Assembly (NCBI GenBank): GCA_035578905.1 | Contig: JAQJVL010000104.1 | Coordinates: 248,001 to 312,000 of the forward strand | Length of the DNA: 64,000 nucleotides | Direction: 5' to 3' | From: Stictocephala bisonia | Taxonomy: Eukaryota; Arthropoda; Insecta; Hemiptera; Membracidae | Shown here: positions 43,601-53,929 of the stretch, piece by piece | Layout: every line of letters begins with the position of its first letter | Position numbering within the stretch: position 1 is the stretch's first letter | Program-made: the position numbers and the translations under genes | The notes under the pieces: model-generated | Told to the model about the DNA's origin: nothing | The model's database searches: none | The model's input: only the letters and a program-made list of their open reading frames with translations

Positions 43601-46236
43601 ACAGAGTAAGAAATACTGTTTTAAAAGTTCCATTCTACTACTCCATGAGGATTTTCTTATGTCAATGAGTATTCATTTTGCAATTTGTTGAAAACATCCC
43701 AAATGAATTGTGCCTTATCTTTAAATAAAAGATGCTAGTAGAGTTGTAAACATATTCAAACAGTTGCAAAACTCCAAGTGATCTGAACATCCCTAGCTGT
43801 TCAAGGTAAACCTTTTATTTTTTGTCAGGTAAACCTTTTATTTATTTTGACTGTTGACGTTTATTTGTGTCCGCTCACTTAAACATTTCCTGGACAGAGG
43901 ATTGTTGTTGGAAGGGCTTACTTTGGCCTCTAATACTACTATAAGGTTTGTCTTTTGTATTATTGCGTCTGGAGATGGATTAAAAATGTTGTCTAAAAAA
44001 AAGAATGAATTATTGTGAAGAATTCATTGGTCATATTTTGAATTAGGATGAGCAGGTAAAGAAAAAGTTCTTGAAAGTTAAGAAATGAACAAAAGCAGTA
44101 CACAAATCTTAATACCATATAAAATCCAAACATGATGTTCTCTTATCACAAAATCTCCTGAACTACTGAACAGATTTTGATGAAATTTGGAGGGAAGTTC
44201 GCTTTTCTATCACAGAGGGAAGAGTAAGTAAGCATAAAAAACCACCCTGTAGCAAAGGCTATCGGCAAGCTATTAATAATTATGGCTTCATTTTAAGATA
44301 AAAAAATAAAAACATCTATTATATAAAAATGCATTAAGATGGGCCCTATCAAGCAAATATTTTTTAAATTACTAATGTATTATGTGAAGTTTAAAGTTTT
44401 GCATTATTTTCTGTTCTATTTTTGACTTAACTTGAATCAATTTTCTCACAAACAAATTTTCTACAATCTGTGTTTGTAGATTTTATGTATTTATTAGCCT
44501 ATTAGCAAAGTTACTGCTCATCCAACTTAAAAAACTGTGGTTCATGCCAAATTTTGTGGCATTTAATTCCAAATTAGTAAACAACTACTTAATGCACAGT
44601 TCTGAAATAAATTTTAGTAGCTTTTACAGGTCTAAGTTTTGTTTGCAGTACTTGCGACAGCCATTCACACCTCAAGTGTCTTGCATTTAGTGAAGCAGAG
44701 TTCAAGGGTTTTAAAGGAAGTATTTTTAACTGAGTGCCCTATGCTAAGGAATTGGGACATTCTAGTTAGGAGTACCAAAGCAACTGAGGAATAGGGACCC
44801 AATGAGCTGTTTGTTCTGGAAGTTTACTGCAGATTTCAGCATAGAAACTATTAGCCATCCAAGGGATTGTGGATGGAAAGATAGCTGAGGTACCTGGAGT
44901 CTCTGGACAAACAGTTTAAGAAAATGAACTCTGAAGTAATGAAACTCGCCAAGAAAAACAAAGATTTGAAAACCTTGATACATGATCTTTAATTCTTCAT
45001 TGCAGCAACATTTGCCGATGCCATTGTTCAGGTGTTTACAAACCATGTACGAAAGAATATTCCCAGACGACAGGCAGTAACTCTGGAGCTTCCTGTCAAG
45101 TTAAGCAGAAACCAATGAGGCCCAGAGAGATCCGCTACCCAGTTGTCACTGCTCATGATTGCACTACTTGAAGTGGACTTTCAACGAGACTCTGGTCCTC
45201 CCTCATGGTCCACTTTTGTTAGCAAAGGTCATCATAATTAAATACCTAAAGATCAGCTCATTGAAGAACAACCGAAAAGGCGTAGGACATCCAAAATTTT
45301 TTTGAGTACTGGTAATGGAAAAACTTCCATCAGTAAAGAAACGGTTTGGATTCAGTGATAGCACTGAGGATGCCACATCACAGCAAGGGCAAAACAAATG
45401 GTTATCTTTTAAATAATGTAGATAGCACCTTGAAGCGGTTGTCACAGGAAAATATAGATTCTAGTAAAGAAAAGGATTTGTTTTACTAGGTTTAATCTAG
45501 TATTACCGAAAATGACGCTACTATTATCGTTAAGGATTTATGTTTATCTTTTGTTGCTGTGACTATGCTAAAAATCAAGGCAATAGCTGCAATTCTTTCC
45601 ATGTCTCCAGCTGAATGAGATTTTGAAAAAGTCGCTAATGATTTTATAATGTACCCATTTTGAGGTGTGTTCACAAACTACTACATATTCAGGTCCATTG
45701 AACAAATGGAGGAAGCTTCAAACTGTGCCATTTGCACATTAACCATTGTCTCAAGGATATCCTCTACTTCCTCTATGTAGGTTTTCATTTGTGTGTCTAT
45801 ATTTTGTTTCATTTTTTCTTGTCTTTCTTTTAGTCTTCACTTACTGCTCAGCCCTTCTTCTCATCGTGTTTACTGGCTAATTTCTTGTGGGTTATTAATT
45901 GTTACTGTAACTTAGTTTTACTTTCACCTCCTGGGTCTGGTGCCTTCACACCAACCCTCGGTAGGCCCTAGCATTAGTATGTCGCAAAGGTGAATTGCAA
46001 ATGATAGCAAAACGTGGTTTGTACCACCCCTGCTATGGGTAAATAATTTAAAAATCAAATATATGAGGGTTTTTCAGGGTAAACACAGAGACTCCACGCA
46101 ACACTGAGATAAATCTCAGTGTTGCGTGGAGTCTCTGTGTGTTGGTGTAGCAACTAATCTGTTGGGCCTGGGTGTCGTCTACTCTCTTTTCGCCCTGGAG
46201 CCGGGCCTATAATCAGAAGTAAATTGATTTACTAAC
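43601..46236. other. Noncoding or decayed DNA, possible transposase remnant at 44850-45660
   Basis: No intact gene. On the + strand near 44900-45340 short frames such as MKLAKKNKDLKTL and FADAIVQVFTNHVRKNIPRR look coding-derived, and near 45565 the stretch MLKIKAIAAILSMSPAE then DFEKVANDF faintly resembles the C-terminal dimerisation region of hAT transposases. Too little remains to assign it. Confidence 0.3.
46083..46140. repeat. Perfect inverted repeat, 28-bp arms, 2-nt spacer
   Basis: The left arm 46083-46110 (starting ACACAGAGACTCCACGCAAC) is the exact reverse complement of 46113-46140; AA lies between. It would form a long hairpin. It is 96 bp upstream of the Gypsy 5' LTR. No gene or element boundary explains it. 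Confidence 0.95.
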
Positions 46237-46468
46237 TGTTGTATCACTATCAGTAACTTACTACCCCAACCCCTTCATGGAGTGTGCAGCCCACTTGTAA
46301 ACCAGCTATGGAACAGGCAACATGTCCTGTGATGTACCTCTAATAAATAGTGTATTTTCTAGTTTTTTAGTAAGTTTTTCTGTCTACTAAAAACTTAGTT
46401 GTTTGTTCTTAGTTGTTTTTTTTCTGTCTCCTCGGTCAACCTAATTACGTAACTATGTGACAGTTACA
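46237..46468 (+). repeat. 5' LTR of the Gypsy element
   Basis: It starts TGTTGTATCACTATCAGTAA and ends GTGACAGTTACA, with TG...CA ends. It aligns along its length with 52968-53151 except for about 45 extra bases (near 46385-46430) absent from the 3' copy. It contains AATAAA within CTCTAATAAATAGTG, a likely polyadenylation signal. Confidence 0.85.
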
Positions 46469-46560
46469 GTAATGACGACAAAATAAAAGAATTTTAATCA
46501 TAATTATTGTTCAGGGTTTGAACATGAAGGGTAATTTTGTCATCCATCAAGTCTAGGCCT

Positions 46561-46640
46561 AGTCAATACCACTGTACGTGTATGGGTGGACGGGTGGGTC
46601 AGTACCACTTTACATGTATGGGTGGGCGAGTGGGTAATTT
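46561..46640. repeat. Minisatellite, two units
   Basis: Two units of ATACCACTGTACGTGTATGG plus GTGGRCGGGTGGGTCA type, ending GTGGGTAATTTTACCTA. The same family as 47100-47290, from which the DYRK exon separates it. Confidence 0.8.
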
Positions 46641-46700
46641 TACCTAGCCTACCACATTTGAAAAAGATTCAATCAATAATATGACATTATCCTTTCTTAC

Positions 46701-47087
46701 CTTTATACCACTTCTTCCTTGCTGCTTCAACAAAACATTCTCAGGCTTCATGTCACAATGGATTATTTTATTACGATGCAAGGCATTTAAACATTGCAGG
46801 AGTGAATATGAAAACTTTCTGACCAGGGTCAAACTAAATCCTTGAAACTTGCTCCTCCTAATTAACTCATACATATTGATAGACAAAAGTTCAAATGTGA
46901 TGCACATATGACTACGTAAGGTAAAACTGTTGTACATATGAATTATATTCATTGTATTGTCAGTGTCTTGCCTTTTGAGATGATCTAATATTCTGATTTC
47001 TTCTTGTGCTTGTCTATGAAACCTTTTTTCATTGCGAACTATTTTCAAAGCAACATGTTCATGAAATTTATGGTCATACAGTACCAT
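46701..47087 (-). pseudogene. DYRK2-like protein kinase exon fragment
   Basis: This minus-strand frame encodes about 129 residues of a dual-specificity DYRK kinase domain: [20 protein letters not shown] (catalytic Lys in VALK), [13 protein letters not shown] (helix C Glu), [20 protein letters not shown] (hinge), [20 protein letters not shown] (catalytic loop, where most DYRKs have HCDLKPEN). After GIK at 46701 there is a good splice donor, GTAAGAAAGG, and intron-like sequence, so the fragment comes from genomic DNA, not mRNA. The glycine loop is missing at the 5' end. It is open throughout. It sits antisense in the Gypsy leader between minisatellite arrays, so it is probably a captured fragment; a true exon of a host DYRK gene whose other exons are elsewhere is less likely. 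Confidence 0.8.
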
Positions 47088-47099
47088 AATACTATGGTA

Positions 47100-47290
47100 T
47101 ACAATACCATAGTACGTGTATGGGTGGGTGGGTGGGTCAATACCACAGTGCGTGTATGGGTGGGTGGGTCAATACCATAGTACGTGTATGGGTGGGCGGA
47201 TGGGTCAATACCACAGTACGTGTATGGGTGGGTGGGTGGGCGGGTGGGTCAATACCACAGTGCGTGTATGGATGGGTAGGTGGGTCATTG
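47100..47290. repeat. Minisatellite, about five units of 33-41 bp
   Basis: The units start ATACCACAGTRCGTGTATGG and continue with varying numbers of GTGG, up to GGGTGGGTCA. The array ends GTGGGTCATTGTACCTAA, parallel to the end of the 46561 array. G/T-skewed; the frames open across it are artefacts. Confidence 0.9.
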
Positions 47291-47405
47291 TACCTAAGTG
47301 ATGTGTGTGTGCGTGTAAGCGGGGAGAGTTGCCCCTCCACCGCTTAAACGAACCCTTTTTTTTCACCTAGTTCCACATTCCTGCATTTTTGCAATTCCTG
47401 CAAAA

Positions 47406-48250
47406 ATGTCTAAAGCACCAATTTTCAATCCTGATGAGGAAGATTTTACCTTTTATATTGAAAGACTTTTAAATGTTTTTTAAGTTATTGAACTGTTTTT
47501 TTAAAATAGAAAAAAATAGATGAAAAATTGGGAAAAAAAATCATTTGTATGTGAATTTACAACCTAATATTTATTCAGAACTAAAATCTCTTATTAGTCC
47601 TATTGAATTCAATAAAGCTACCTATAAACAATGTACTGAAGCTTTAAGTGAAAAAAATACACTAAAGTTAAAAAGGTAATTGCTGAAAGGTATATTTTTA
47701 ATTCAAGAAAACAGAAAGTTGGTGAAACATTAAGTGAATATATTACTCAAATTAAAACCTTGGCTGGACATTGTAATTTTGGTAATTTTTTTGACAATGC
47801 TTTACGTGATCGTATAGTATCTAGTTTGTTAAATACCAATGCAGTCTGCCGTCTTTTGTCTGAACCTGATACAATGACGTTTGATGAAGCTTGCAAGATA
47901 GTACGTGATATGGAAGTAGTAGATAAGTTGGCAAATATTATCTCTGGGAAGAACATGAATTTGATGCAGATTACGACACAGAAGCGGATGACATCATGGT
48001 CTGCGAATACCACACAGAAGGTCCACCCCATCCCCTCCAAGAAGATGGAGCAGCCCCTTCCCCTACAGGATACAACAATGTGCATCTCTACAAAGAGATA
48101 GGACCCCCTCGCTGCAGCCATCGAACACGCCGCTAAAGAGAAAAACTTGTCATTTGTGTTTCAAAAAATAACAACCCAGTAACTGTCCTGCTAAAAAGTG
48201 GATTTGTCATAAATGTGGTGAGCACGGTCATAGCTCTGGTTATTGTTTTC
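47406..48250 (+). pseudogene. Gypsy gag region
   Basis: The ATG at 47406 opens MSKAPIFNPDEEDFTFYIER before a stop; later frames (47760-48101) include LAGHCNFGN, LRDRIVSSLLN and FDEACKIVRDMEV, the usual retrotransposon gag helices. Near 48205-48246 a CCHC zinc knuckle, CHKCGEHGHSSGYC, is intact; the one before it contains a stop. Gag would form the particle and bind RNA. Several frameshifts and stops. Confidence 0.75.
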
Positions 48251-48269
48251 ATTCTAATTTTGTAAATAT

Positions 48270-48843
48270 TTCTAACTCAGTGTCAGTATCTGATCCATTA
48301 CCTGTCCAACTTAAACTAAACGGTACTGTTCTTGAATGGTTAGTGGATACTAGCAATGCTGTAAGTCTTGTTAATGTCAATGTAGCTAAACGTTTGAATA
48401 TTATAAAGAAGTTGTCTCCATTTTTAGGTCTTATTAAAGGTGTCAATGGTCAACAGTTAAATTTCTTGGGTACTTGTCAAGTGCTTGTAGAGGCAAATAA
48501 CAAATGTCAAGAATTGAATGTAATAGTCGCTGAAAACTTGTCATGTCCTGCTATCTTAGGCAGAGATTGGTTATCTGTCTTATCACCAAACTGGTCGGTT
48601 AATATATTGCAAGGTACATTGTCAAAGTCTTGTGTGTCTGTTAATCAAGTACAAAATGTCAAACTATCACTAAGTAATAATATGTCTAACAAATGCGAAG
48701 TTATCAAAACTTTGTCAAAAAAATACCCTAAAGTTTTTTCCAAGAAAGATAATGATCTGCCAATTAAGGAATTTGAAATAAATATTAATCTTAAAGAAAA
48801 TGTACAACCGGTGTTTCACAAAGCCTATACAGTCCCATATGCT
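48270..48843 (+). pseudogene. Gypsy aspartic protease and pol spacer
   Basis: The frame at 48280-48861 holds a retropepsin-like domain: LEWLVDTSNAVSLV, where the active-site D-T-G is altered to D-T-S-N, then CPAILGRDWL (the conserved ILG-D block). It continues toward the RT start (HKAYTVPYA) and is cut at 48843 by the small insertion; the sense resumes at 49157. The altered active site and the insertion make it inactive. Confidence 0.75.
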
Positions 48844-49156
48844 GTTGTTATTGTAGTCTAATTAATTTTCTGTTGTTTTGGTAGCTTTAATTTAATTTGA
48901 TCATTACCATACTATCACTTAGTATTAGCTTTTCATTAACTAAATGCCTCTTGTATGTTTGATCTCAGGTCAGTAATATTGTTATGCTAATATTGTTATC
49001 CTTTTATTGGTTGAATTTTTCTCTTTGTTCTTGTTTGCAATGTTATATTCTATTCTTTTTATTAGATCTATTATAGGAGTGTAATGTTTGTATCATGATA
49101 CCATCTTGTAATATATATGTATGTATTGGCTGCTTGCCGTTGGCAAATAAAATAAA
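48844..49156 (+). mobile_element. 313-bp LINE/SINE 3' fragment with target duplication
   Basis: ATATGCT is duplicated at 48837-48843 and 49157-49163 and the Gypsy frame reads straight across when the insert is ignored. The insert ends GGCAAATAAAATAAA, an A-rich tail, and has TGTATGTATTGGCTGCTTGC before it, typical of a LINE 3' UTR. It has no coding sequence; 5' truncation is likely. Confidence 0.85.
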
Positions 49157-50381
49157 ATATGCTTTAATAGACGAAGATAGTCATGAATTGTCTAGGTTAG
49201 AGTCAGAAAAAATAATTACCAAAGTTAAACATTCAGATTGGTGTAGTCCAATGGTACTTGTAGCAAAGCCCAAAGGTAAACTACTTTGTGTATGTGTTGG
49301 TTTTAAAGCAACATTAAACAAACACTTAAAAGTAGACCAACACCCGATTCCCTCTCCTGATGATATTTTTAATAAATTTGTTGGCTGTAATGTTTTTTTG
49401 TAGATTGGATTTCTCAAAGGCCTACCTGGAACTTGAAGTCCATGAAGCTAGTAAATGTCTGTTAACAATTAATACAATAAAAGGACTATATTGTTTTGAT
49501 AAACTTCCATTTGGTTTAGCGTCAGCTTGTGCTATTTTTCAGTCTGTAATTGATTCAATCTTATCAGGAATAAACCAAGTTGCTCCTTATTTAGATGATA
49601 TTTTAATAGGAGGTAAGGATTTTAATTAATGTAAACAAATTTTACATTTAGTGTTATCACATTTAGAAAACATAATGTTAAGTTAAATACTATGAAGTCT
49701 TGAGTTTTTGTGCAATATCTGGTATTCTTAGGGTTTGAACTATCAACTAAAGGTAGGATTCCTTCAGCATCTAAAGTGCAGCAAATTTTGTCAATGCCAA
49801 CTCCAACTAATCTAACAGAACTAAAATCATTTGTGTCTATGTTCAATTATTATAGGCGTTTTATTCATATGCGCCCTGATTTATTAGAGCCATTTTATAA
49901 ACTAATGAGAAAAATGAGTCATGGTTGTGGTTATCTGAGTGTGCGTCGGCATATGTGAAAGCTAAGTCTGCTTTGTCTGAAGCTACAATGCTTGTCCTTT
50001 TTGATCCTAGTAAAGAATTGGTCTTGTTAGTTCATTCAAGTTCTTATGGTGTCGGTGCCATATTAAGTCAAGTTTATAATGGTAAAGAATATCCAATAGC
50101 TTTTGAAAGTGCGACACAACGCAGCACAAAGAAATTACTCACAATTAGAAAAAGAAGCTCTAGCTTGTATTTTTGTTTTAAAGAAATACCATAAGTATTT
50201 ATGGGGGAGACAGTTTACAATATGTAGCGACCACTTACCACTAAAGTCAGTTTTGGTGAAAATACCTAATCTGGCATCAAGTAAGCTAATAGGATGGGCA
50301 ACTGTTCTGTCAGCATACCATTATAAAATTGTTCACAAGAAAGGTTCATTGATACTGCATGCTGATGCGTTATCAAGATGA
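49157..50381 (+). pseudogene. Gypsy reverse transcriptase and RNase H
   Basis: RT blocks in order: IITKVKHSDWCSPMVLVAKP, then LDFSKAYLELEVHEAS (first catalytic Asp; frameshift near 49400), DKLPFGLASACAIFQSVID, and APYLDDILIGG (49585-49617) with the catalytic YLDD. After a decayed link (49630-49710) comes FLGFELSTKGRIPS and the connection domain. RNase H follows at 49950-50381: LVLLVHSSSYGVGAILSQVY (catalytic Asp changed to His), LEKEALACIF (Glu), FTICSDHLPLK (Asp) and HADALSR at the end. At least four frameshifts or stops. Confidence 0.85.
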
Positions 50382-50599
50382 CTTGGTTCAGATTTAGTAG
50401 AAGATGTGAAACACTCTTTACAATCCTATCTACTTCTTTGCTATCAAAAGAGGAGGTCTCAAATGCAACCAAAGAAGATGTAGTTTTGTCTACAGTTATT
50501 CAGTTTTTACAAAATGGTTTTCCTAAGAATTTAGAAAACAAATACAAAGTATATGCTAAAAATCACAGTTGCTTTTCAGTTCAAAAAGGTTGTCTTAAT

Positions 50600-52555
50600 T
50601 TTTAGTAGTTTTTTTAGTATTAAGAGACAAAATATTAGAGTTAATTCATTTTGGTCATGCAGGTGTGTCTAGATTAAAACTTTTCGCAAGGTCATATGTT
50701 TGGTGGCCTGGCTTAGAATAGAATAGAATAGAAATTTCTTTATTTTGAAAATTAATCATATAATTAATTTACAAAAAAGGCGAAGTTAGGGCCACATGGC
50801 CCTTTCTTACACTTAACCTTAAAAAAAAAATAATTAAGTATAATAACTAAAAAAAAGAAATGAAATTGCCATTTTTAAATAGCTATAAGTCATTTAAAGA
50901 AAAAAAGCTCACTACTTAACTTAGCATGAACAGTTTAAAAAAACATACATTCTACAATATTACACTTCACATGAACATTTTCGTACAACAATAATAATTT
51001 TAGTAAAACAGAGCATTGCAAAATTTTTAAATATGTTTTTTTCCCTTCATACATCCTCTCATTCATACCGCTTGCTACCAACTCCACCCCAGCAGAGCCC
51101 AAGCCCTAAGACGAACCGGCCGAAATCATCCGCTCCATGAAATGGGTTTTTTTTAAAGACACACAAACCGGGGAATGGCCAGGAATTGAGGTAATATTTA
51201 TAGGGAGGGGGTTCCATAAGCGACACGCTGTTATTGTGAAAGATTTGTCGTATGCAGATGTTCTTTTGATGGGCATGCGCAAAAGTGAAGATCCGATCTT
51301 GATCCACTTGAACTTCTTTCCGCCCACGTACTCAAAATCTTTAGAAAAATATTTTGGTGATTTTTTGGTAATGAAAGAATGAGTAAAAGAAGAATCTTGA
51401 TAGACCTCTGATCAGATAGTTTCAAAATTTTAGACTGGATATAGTATGGAGTTATATGCTCATCTCCCCCGTATGTTAAAAGCGAAACGGAGGGAGTAAT
51501 TTTGAGTCCTTTGCAGTCTTTCACTAAGTGATACAGTCATGTCATTGAGTACTGAGTAGCAGTAAGTAAAATAGGGAAATATGAGTGATTTGACTAGGAT
51601 CAGTTTGATTTCTGCACGTAGAAAGTGTTGAAGTCTTTTAGCGAGTGCATTCCTGCAAAAATACTCTGTTGCATGTCTGACACGGCTTCGTTCCAAGTAA
51701 GAGTAGTGTTGATCTTAGATAGTGACTTGTATAGATCAATATCAAATTGTAAAGTATGCCAGTCCCTGTAAAACATAAGAAACAGACAATTTCGTATACC
51801 GTGGCCTAGATGTAATAGTTCCTGGGAAAGAGTCCATTTTGATTTATTTGATTTTAATAACAATAAATATTTTATTAAATGTGAGTCATATTCAAAATGG
51901 GTAGAATATTTGTTTTGAGAAATAAGAGTGATTTTAGAGCTGTAATGTCAAAGTTAGCAGAAGTTTTTGCTAGGTCTTCATTTCCAAAAACCATTGTTTG
52001 TGATAATGGACCACCATTTTTTGCTCAAGAAATGAAAGAATTTTGTTTACGGAAGAATATTAAACTTTTGTTTATACTACCTTATTCACCTCAGTCTAAT
52101 GGCTTAGCTGAACGGTCAGTCCAAACTTTTAAGGTACTTTTATCTAAGTTTTATGTAGCTAATAAACAGAGTAACTTAACAGCAGAACACATGTTGCTAG
52201 AGTGTCTTTATGCATACAGAATATCTCCATTATCACTTACGGGAAAGTCTCCTATGACTATGTTGTGATATTCGAGCCTAAAACAATTAAAAAGAGAGTT
52301 AGTTCTAAAATTGGTGAAGAATGTCAGGATAGTAAAAGAAGTAATGATAAAACAAGCCATAGATCTAAACCTATTACTAGAAAAGTGCCTTCATTTGTTA
52401 TAAATCAGACAGTGGGGGTAAATCTAAATAAAACAGCAAAAGGTATTAACTATGTTTTGGGTAAAATAGAGAAAAAAATAAGTAATGTAGTTTATTTAGT
52501 GAAACTACGGTCAGATGATACTTTATATAAAGTACATGTAAACCAACTTAGATAA
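50600..52555 (+). pseudogene. Gypsy integrase, split by a LINE
   Basis: The zinc-binding region ends HFGHAGVSRLKLFARSYVWW-PG at 50718. The LINE then intervenes, and the catalytic core resumes at about 51870 with SYSKWVEYLF, CDNGPPFFAQEMKEF (second catalytic Asp) and YSPQSNGLAERSVQTFK (catalytic Glu). The stretch with the cysteine half of the zinc domain and the first catalytic Asp is missing. The frame at 52202-52555 is the chromo-like/basic C-terminal portion. Confidence 0.8.
50719..51893 (-). mobile_element. LINE inserted in the Gypsy integrase
   Basis: On the minus strand, RT C-terminal pieces in shifting frames run from 51863 down: RLQHFLRAEIKLILVKSLIF, YFTYCYSVLNDMTVSLSERL, LQRTQNYSLRFAFN, HITPYYIQSKILKLSDQRS, and CRLWNPLPINI. 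The 3' UTR includes a hairpin at 50787-50802 and a tail of TTCTA repeats (50719-50740). The element is 5'-truncated. Its 3' end matches the copy at 62330-62440. Confidence 0.8.
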
Positions 52556-52967
52556 CACTACATTGATATGTCTAGGTGCTCAGAAGTAAGTAATAATAAG
52601 AGTCCTAGCAATAGTTCTGGGTCACAACTCATAGATTACAAACTACACCTAATCAATCTGTTCTTCAAACTTCCAGAAGTTCAGGTTCTAGAAGTTCGTC
52701 TTTTGTAGAATTATCACCTAATCCTAGTCGATCTCCTGTCCTTTAGCCCACCTACTCCTGAAAATTTACCTCACAATGTATCTAGTAGAGGTAGAATGAT
52801 AAAACCAAAAAAAGATTTGCTTTTTCAGAGTTTGATTTAAAATAATAATTTTGTTGTTGTTAGAGTAATAAGTTAAAATAAGAATTTTAGTCTTAAGAGA
52901 TTTTATTTTGTTAATGACTGTAATGTAAATTTTGTTTTGTAACTAACCAACTGTGAGGGGAGAGTAG

Positions 52968-53151
52968 TGTTGTATCACTATCAGTAACTTACTACCCCCA
53001 CCCCTTCACGGAGTGTGCAGCCCACTTGTAAACCACCAATTGAACAGTATGTCCTGTGATGTACCTCTAATAAATAGTGTGTCTTCTAGTTTTTTAGTAA
53101 GTTTTTCTGTCACCTTGGTCAACCTAATTATGTAACTATTTGACAGTTACA
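52968..53151 (+). repeat. 3' LTR of the Gypsy element
   Basis: It starts TGTTGTATCACTATCAGTAA and ends TTGACAGTTACA. Near-identical to the 5' LTR, with about 45 bp fewer. It is preceded by GAGGGGAGAGTAG (52956-52967), a purine-rich tract that fits the polypurine tract used to prime second-strand synthesis. Confidence 0.85.
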
Positions 53152-53159
53152 GTATTAAC

Positions 53160-53600
53160 AACCCAAAAGCATAGTTCTTTTTGGAGATTTTTCTTCTATT
53201 CTTTTATGATGAATAGATAGCACATTATATAATCTTGCCCCAGCGTATGCTGGTTTTTTTAGCAAATAGGGCAGTTCTGTGTGCAGGTAAGTTGAAGTTA
53301 ACTCCATTTCTTGTTGTTTGGCAATGTCAACTGTTGCGTGTTACATTTAAATTAATAGCATGCACGATGACTTTATGAATGTAAATAGATGTGATGGTGA
53401 GTATATTGTGTTGTTTGTAAGCTTCTCTACAGCTATTTCGTGGTGCAATATCAGCCATCAGTCTTATTGCTCGTTTCTGTAGAACGAGTACTAGCTAGAG
53501 GTTGTTATTTGAAGATGCCTCCCAAATTATAATTCCATATCGGACTCTACTGTCAAACAGTGCATAATAACATTGATTTTACTATATAAAGAGATACTCC
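53160..53600 (-). mobile_element. LINE RT C-terminal fragment
   Basis: The minus strand reads LFDSRVRYGIIIWEASSNNN, VLQKRAIRLMADIAPRNSCR and, further on, LLKKPAYAGARLYNVLSIHH: the region after the RT domain in many insect LINEs. Stops and frameshifts are present. It begins just after the Gypsy 3' LTR. Confidence 0.65.
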
Positions 53601-53675
53601 ATCTATATGGGAGAGTTGTGGCGAAGCCCCAAAACTATTTTGAGGCCCCACTATGCGCTGCGCATAGCCCTATTT

Positions 53676-53738
53676 CCTCTCTCTCTCTCTCTCTCTCTCT
53701 CGCACGCTCTTCTGTCTCTCTCTCTCACTTCCCCTCTC
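53676..53738. repeat. (CT)n microsatellite
   Basis: A long CT run interrupted by GCACGCTCTTCTGT. The frames open across it are low-complexity artefacts. Just upstream is a short palindrome, TATGCGCTGCGCATA (53652-53666). Confidence 0.9.
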
Positions 53739-53929
53739 TTAACCCATTCTCCAGACAGCCGCCCCACCCTCTCCTTCCTCAGGCCCCACACTCAAACAAC
53801 GTCCTGCTTAGATAATAATTGTTTCCGTTATTCCATATTGACAACGTTTATCCGGGTTCTCTGTTTTTATATTTGCTTGCATCTATTTCGAATAATAAAG
53901 AATACTGTGTTGATACTATTACAGTAAAA

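Larger units (their letters stand above)
46237..53151 (+). mobile_element. Gypsy-type LTR retrotransposon, interrupted
   Basis: Two LTRs (46237-46468 and 52968-53151) bracket degenerate gag, protease, RT-RNase H and integrase in Gypsy (Ty3) order, all on the + strand. Four foreign pieces disturb it: minisatellite arrays and an antisense DYRK-kinase exon in the leader, a 313-bp LINE-like 3' fragment in the protease-RT spacer, and a 1.2-kb LINE in the integrase. Only TAAC is shared by the outer flanks, so the target duplication is uncertain. An old, non-functional copy. Confidence 0.88.

Noticed and set aside
44150..44215. AACTACTGAACAGATTTTGA-type stretch resembling a common dispersed insect repeat
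   Set aside because: Too short to delimit or classify without a repeat library.
47116..47347. Open frames on both strands across the GTGG-rich arrays
   Set aside because: Low-complexity minisatellite translation; no conserved domain.
53573..53927. Two overlapping + strand frames with Ser/Leu runs
   Set aside because: Translation of the (CT)n microsatellite.
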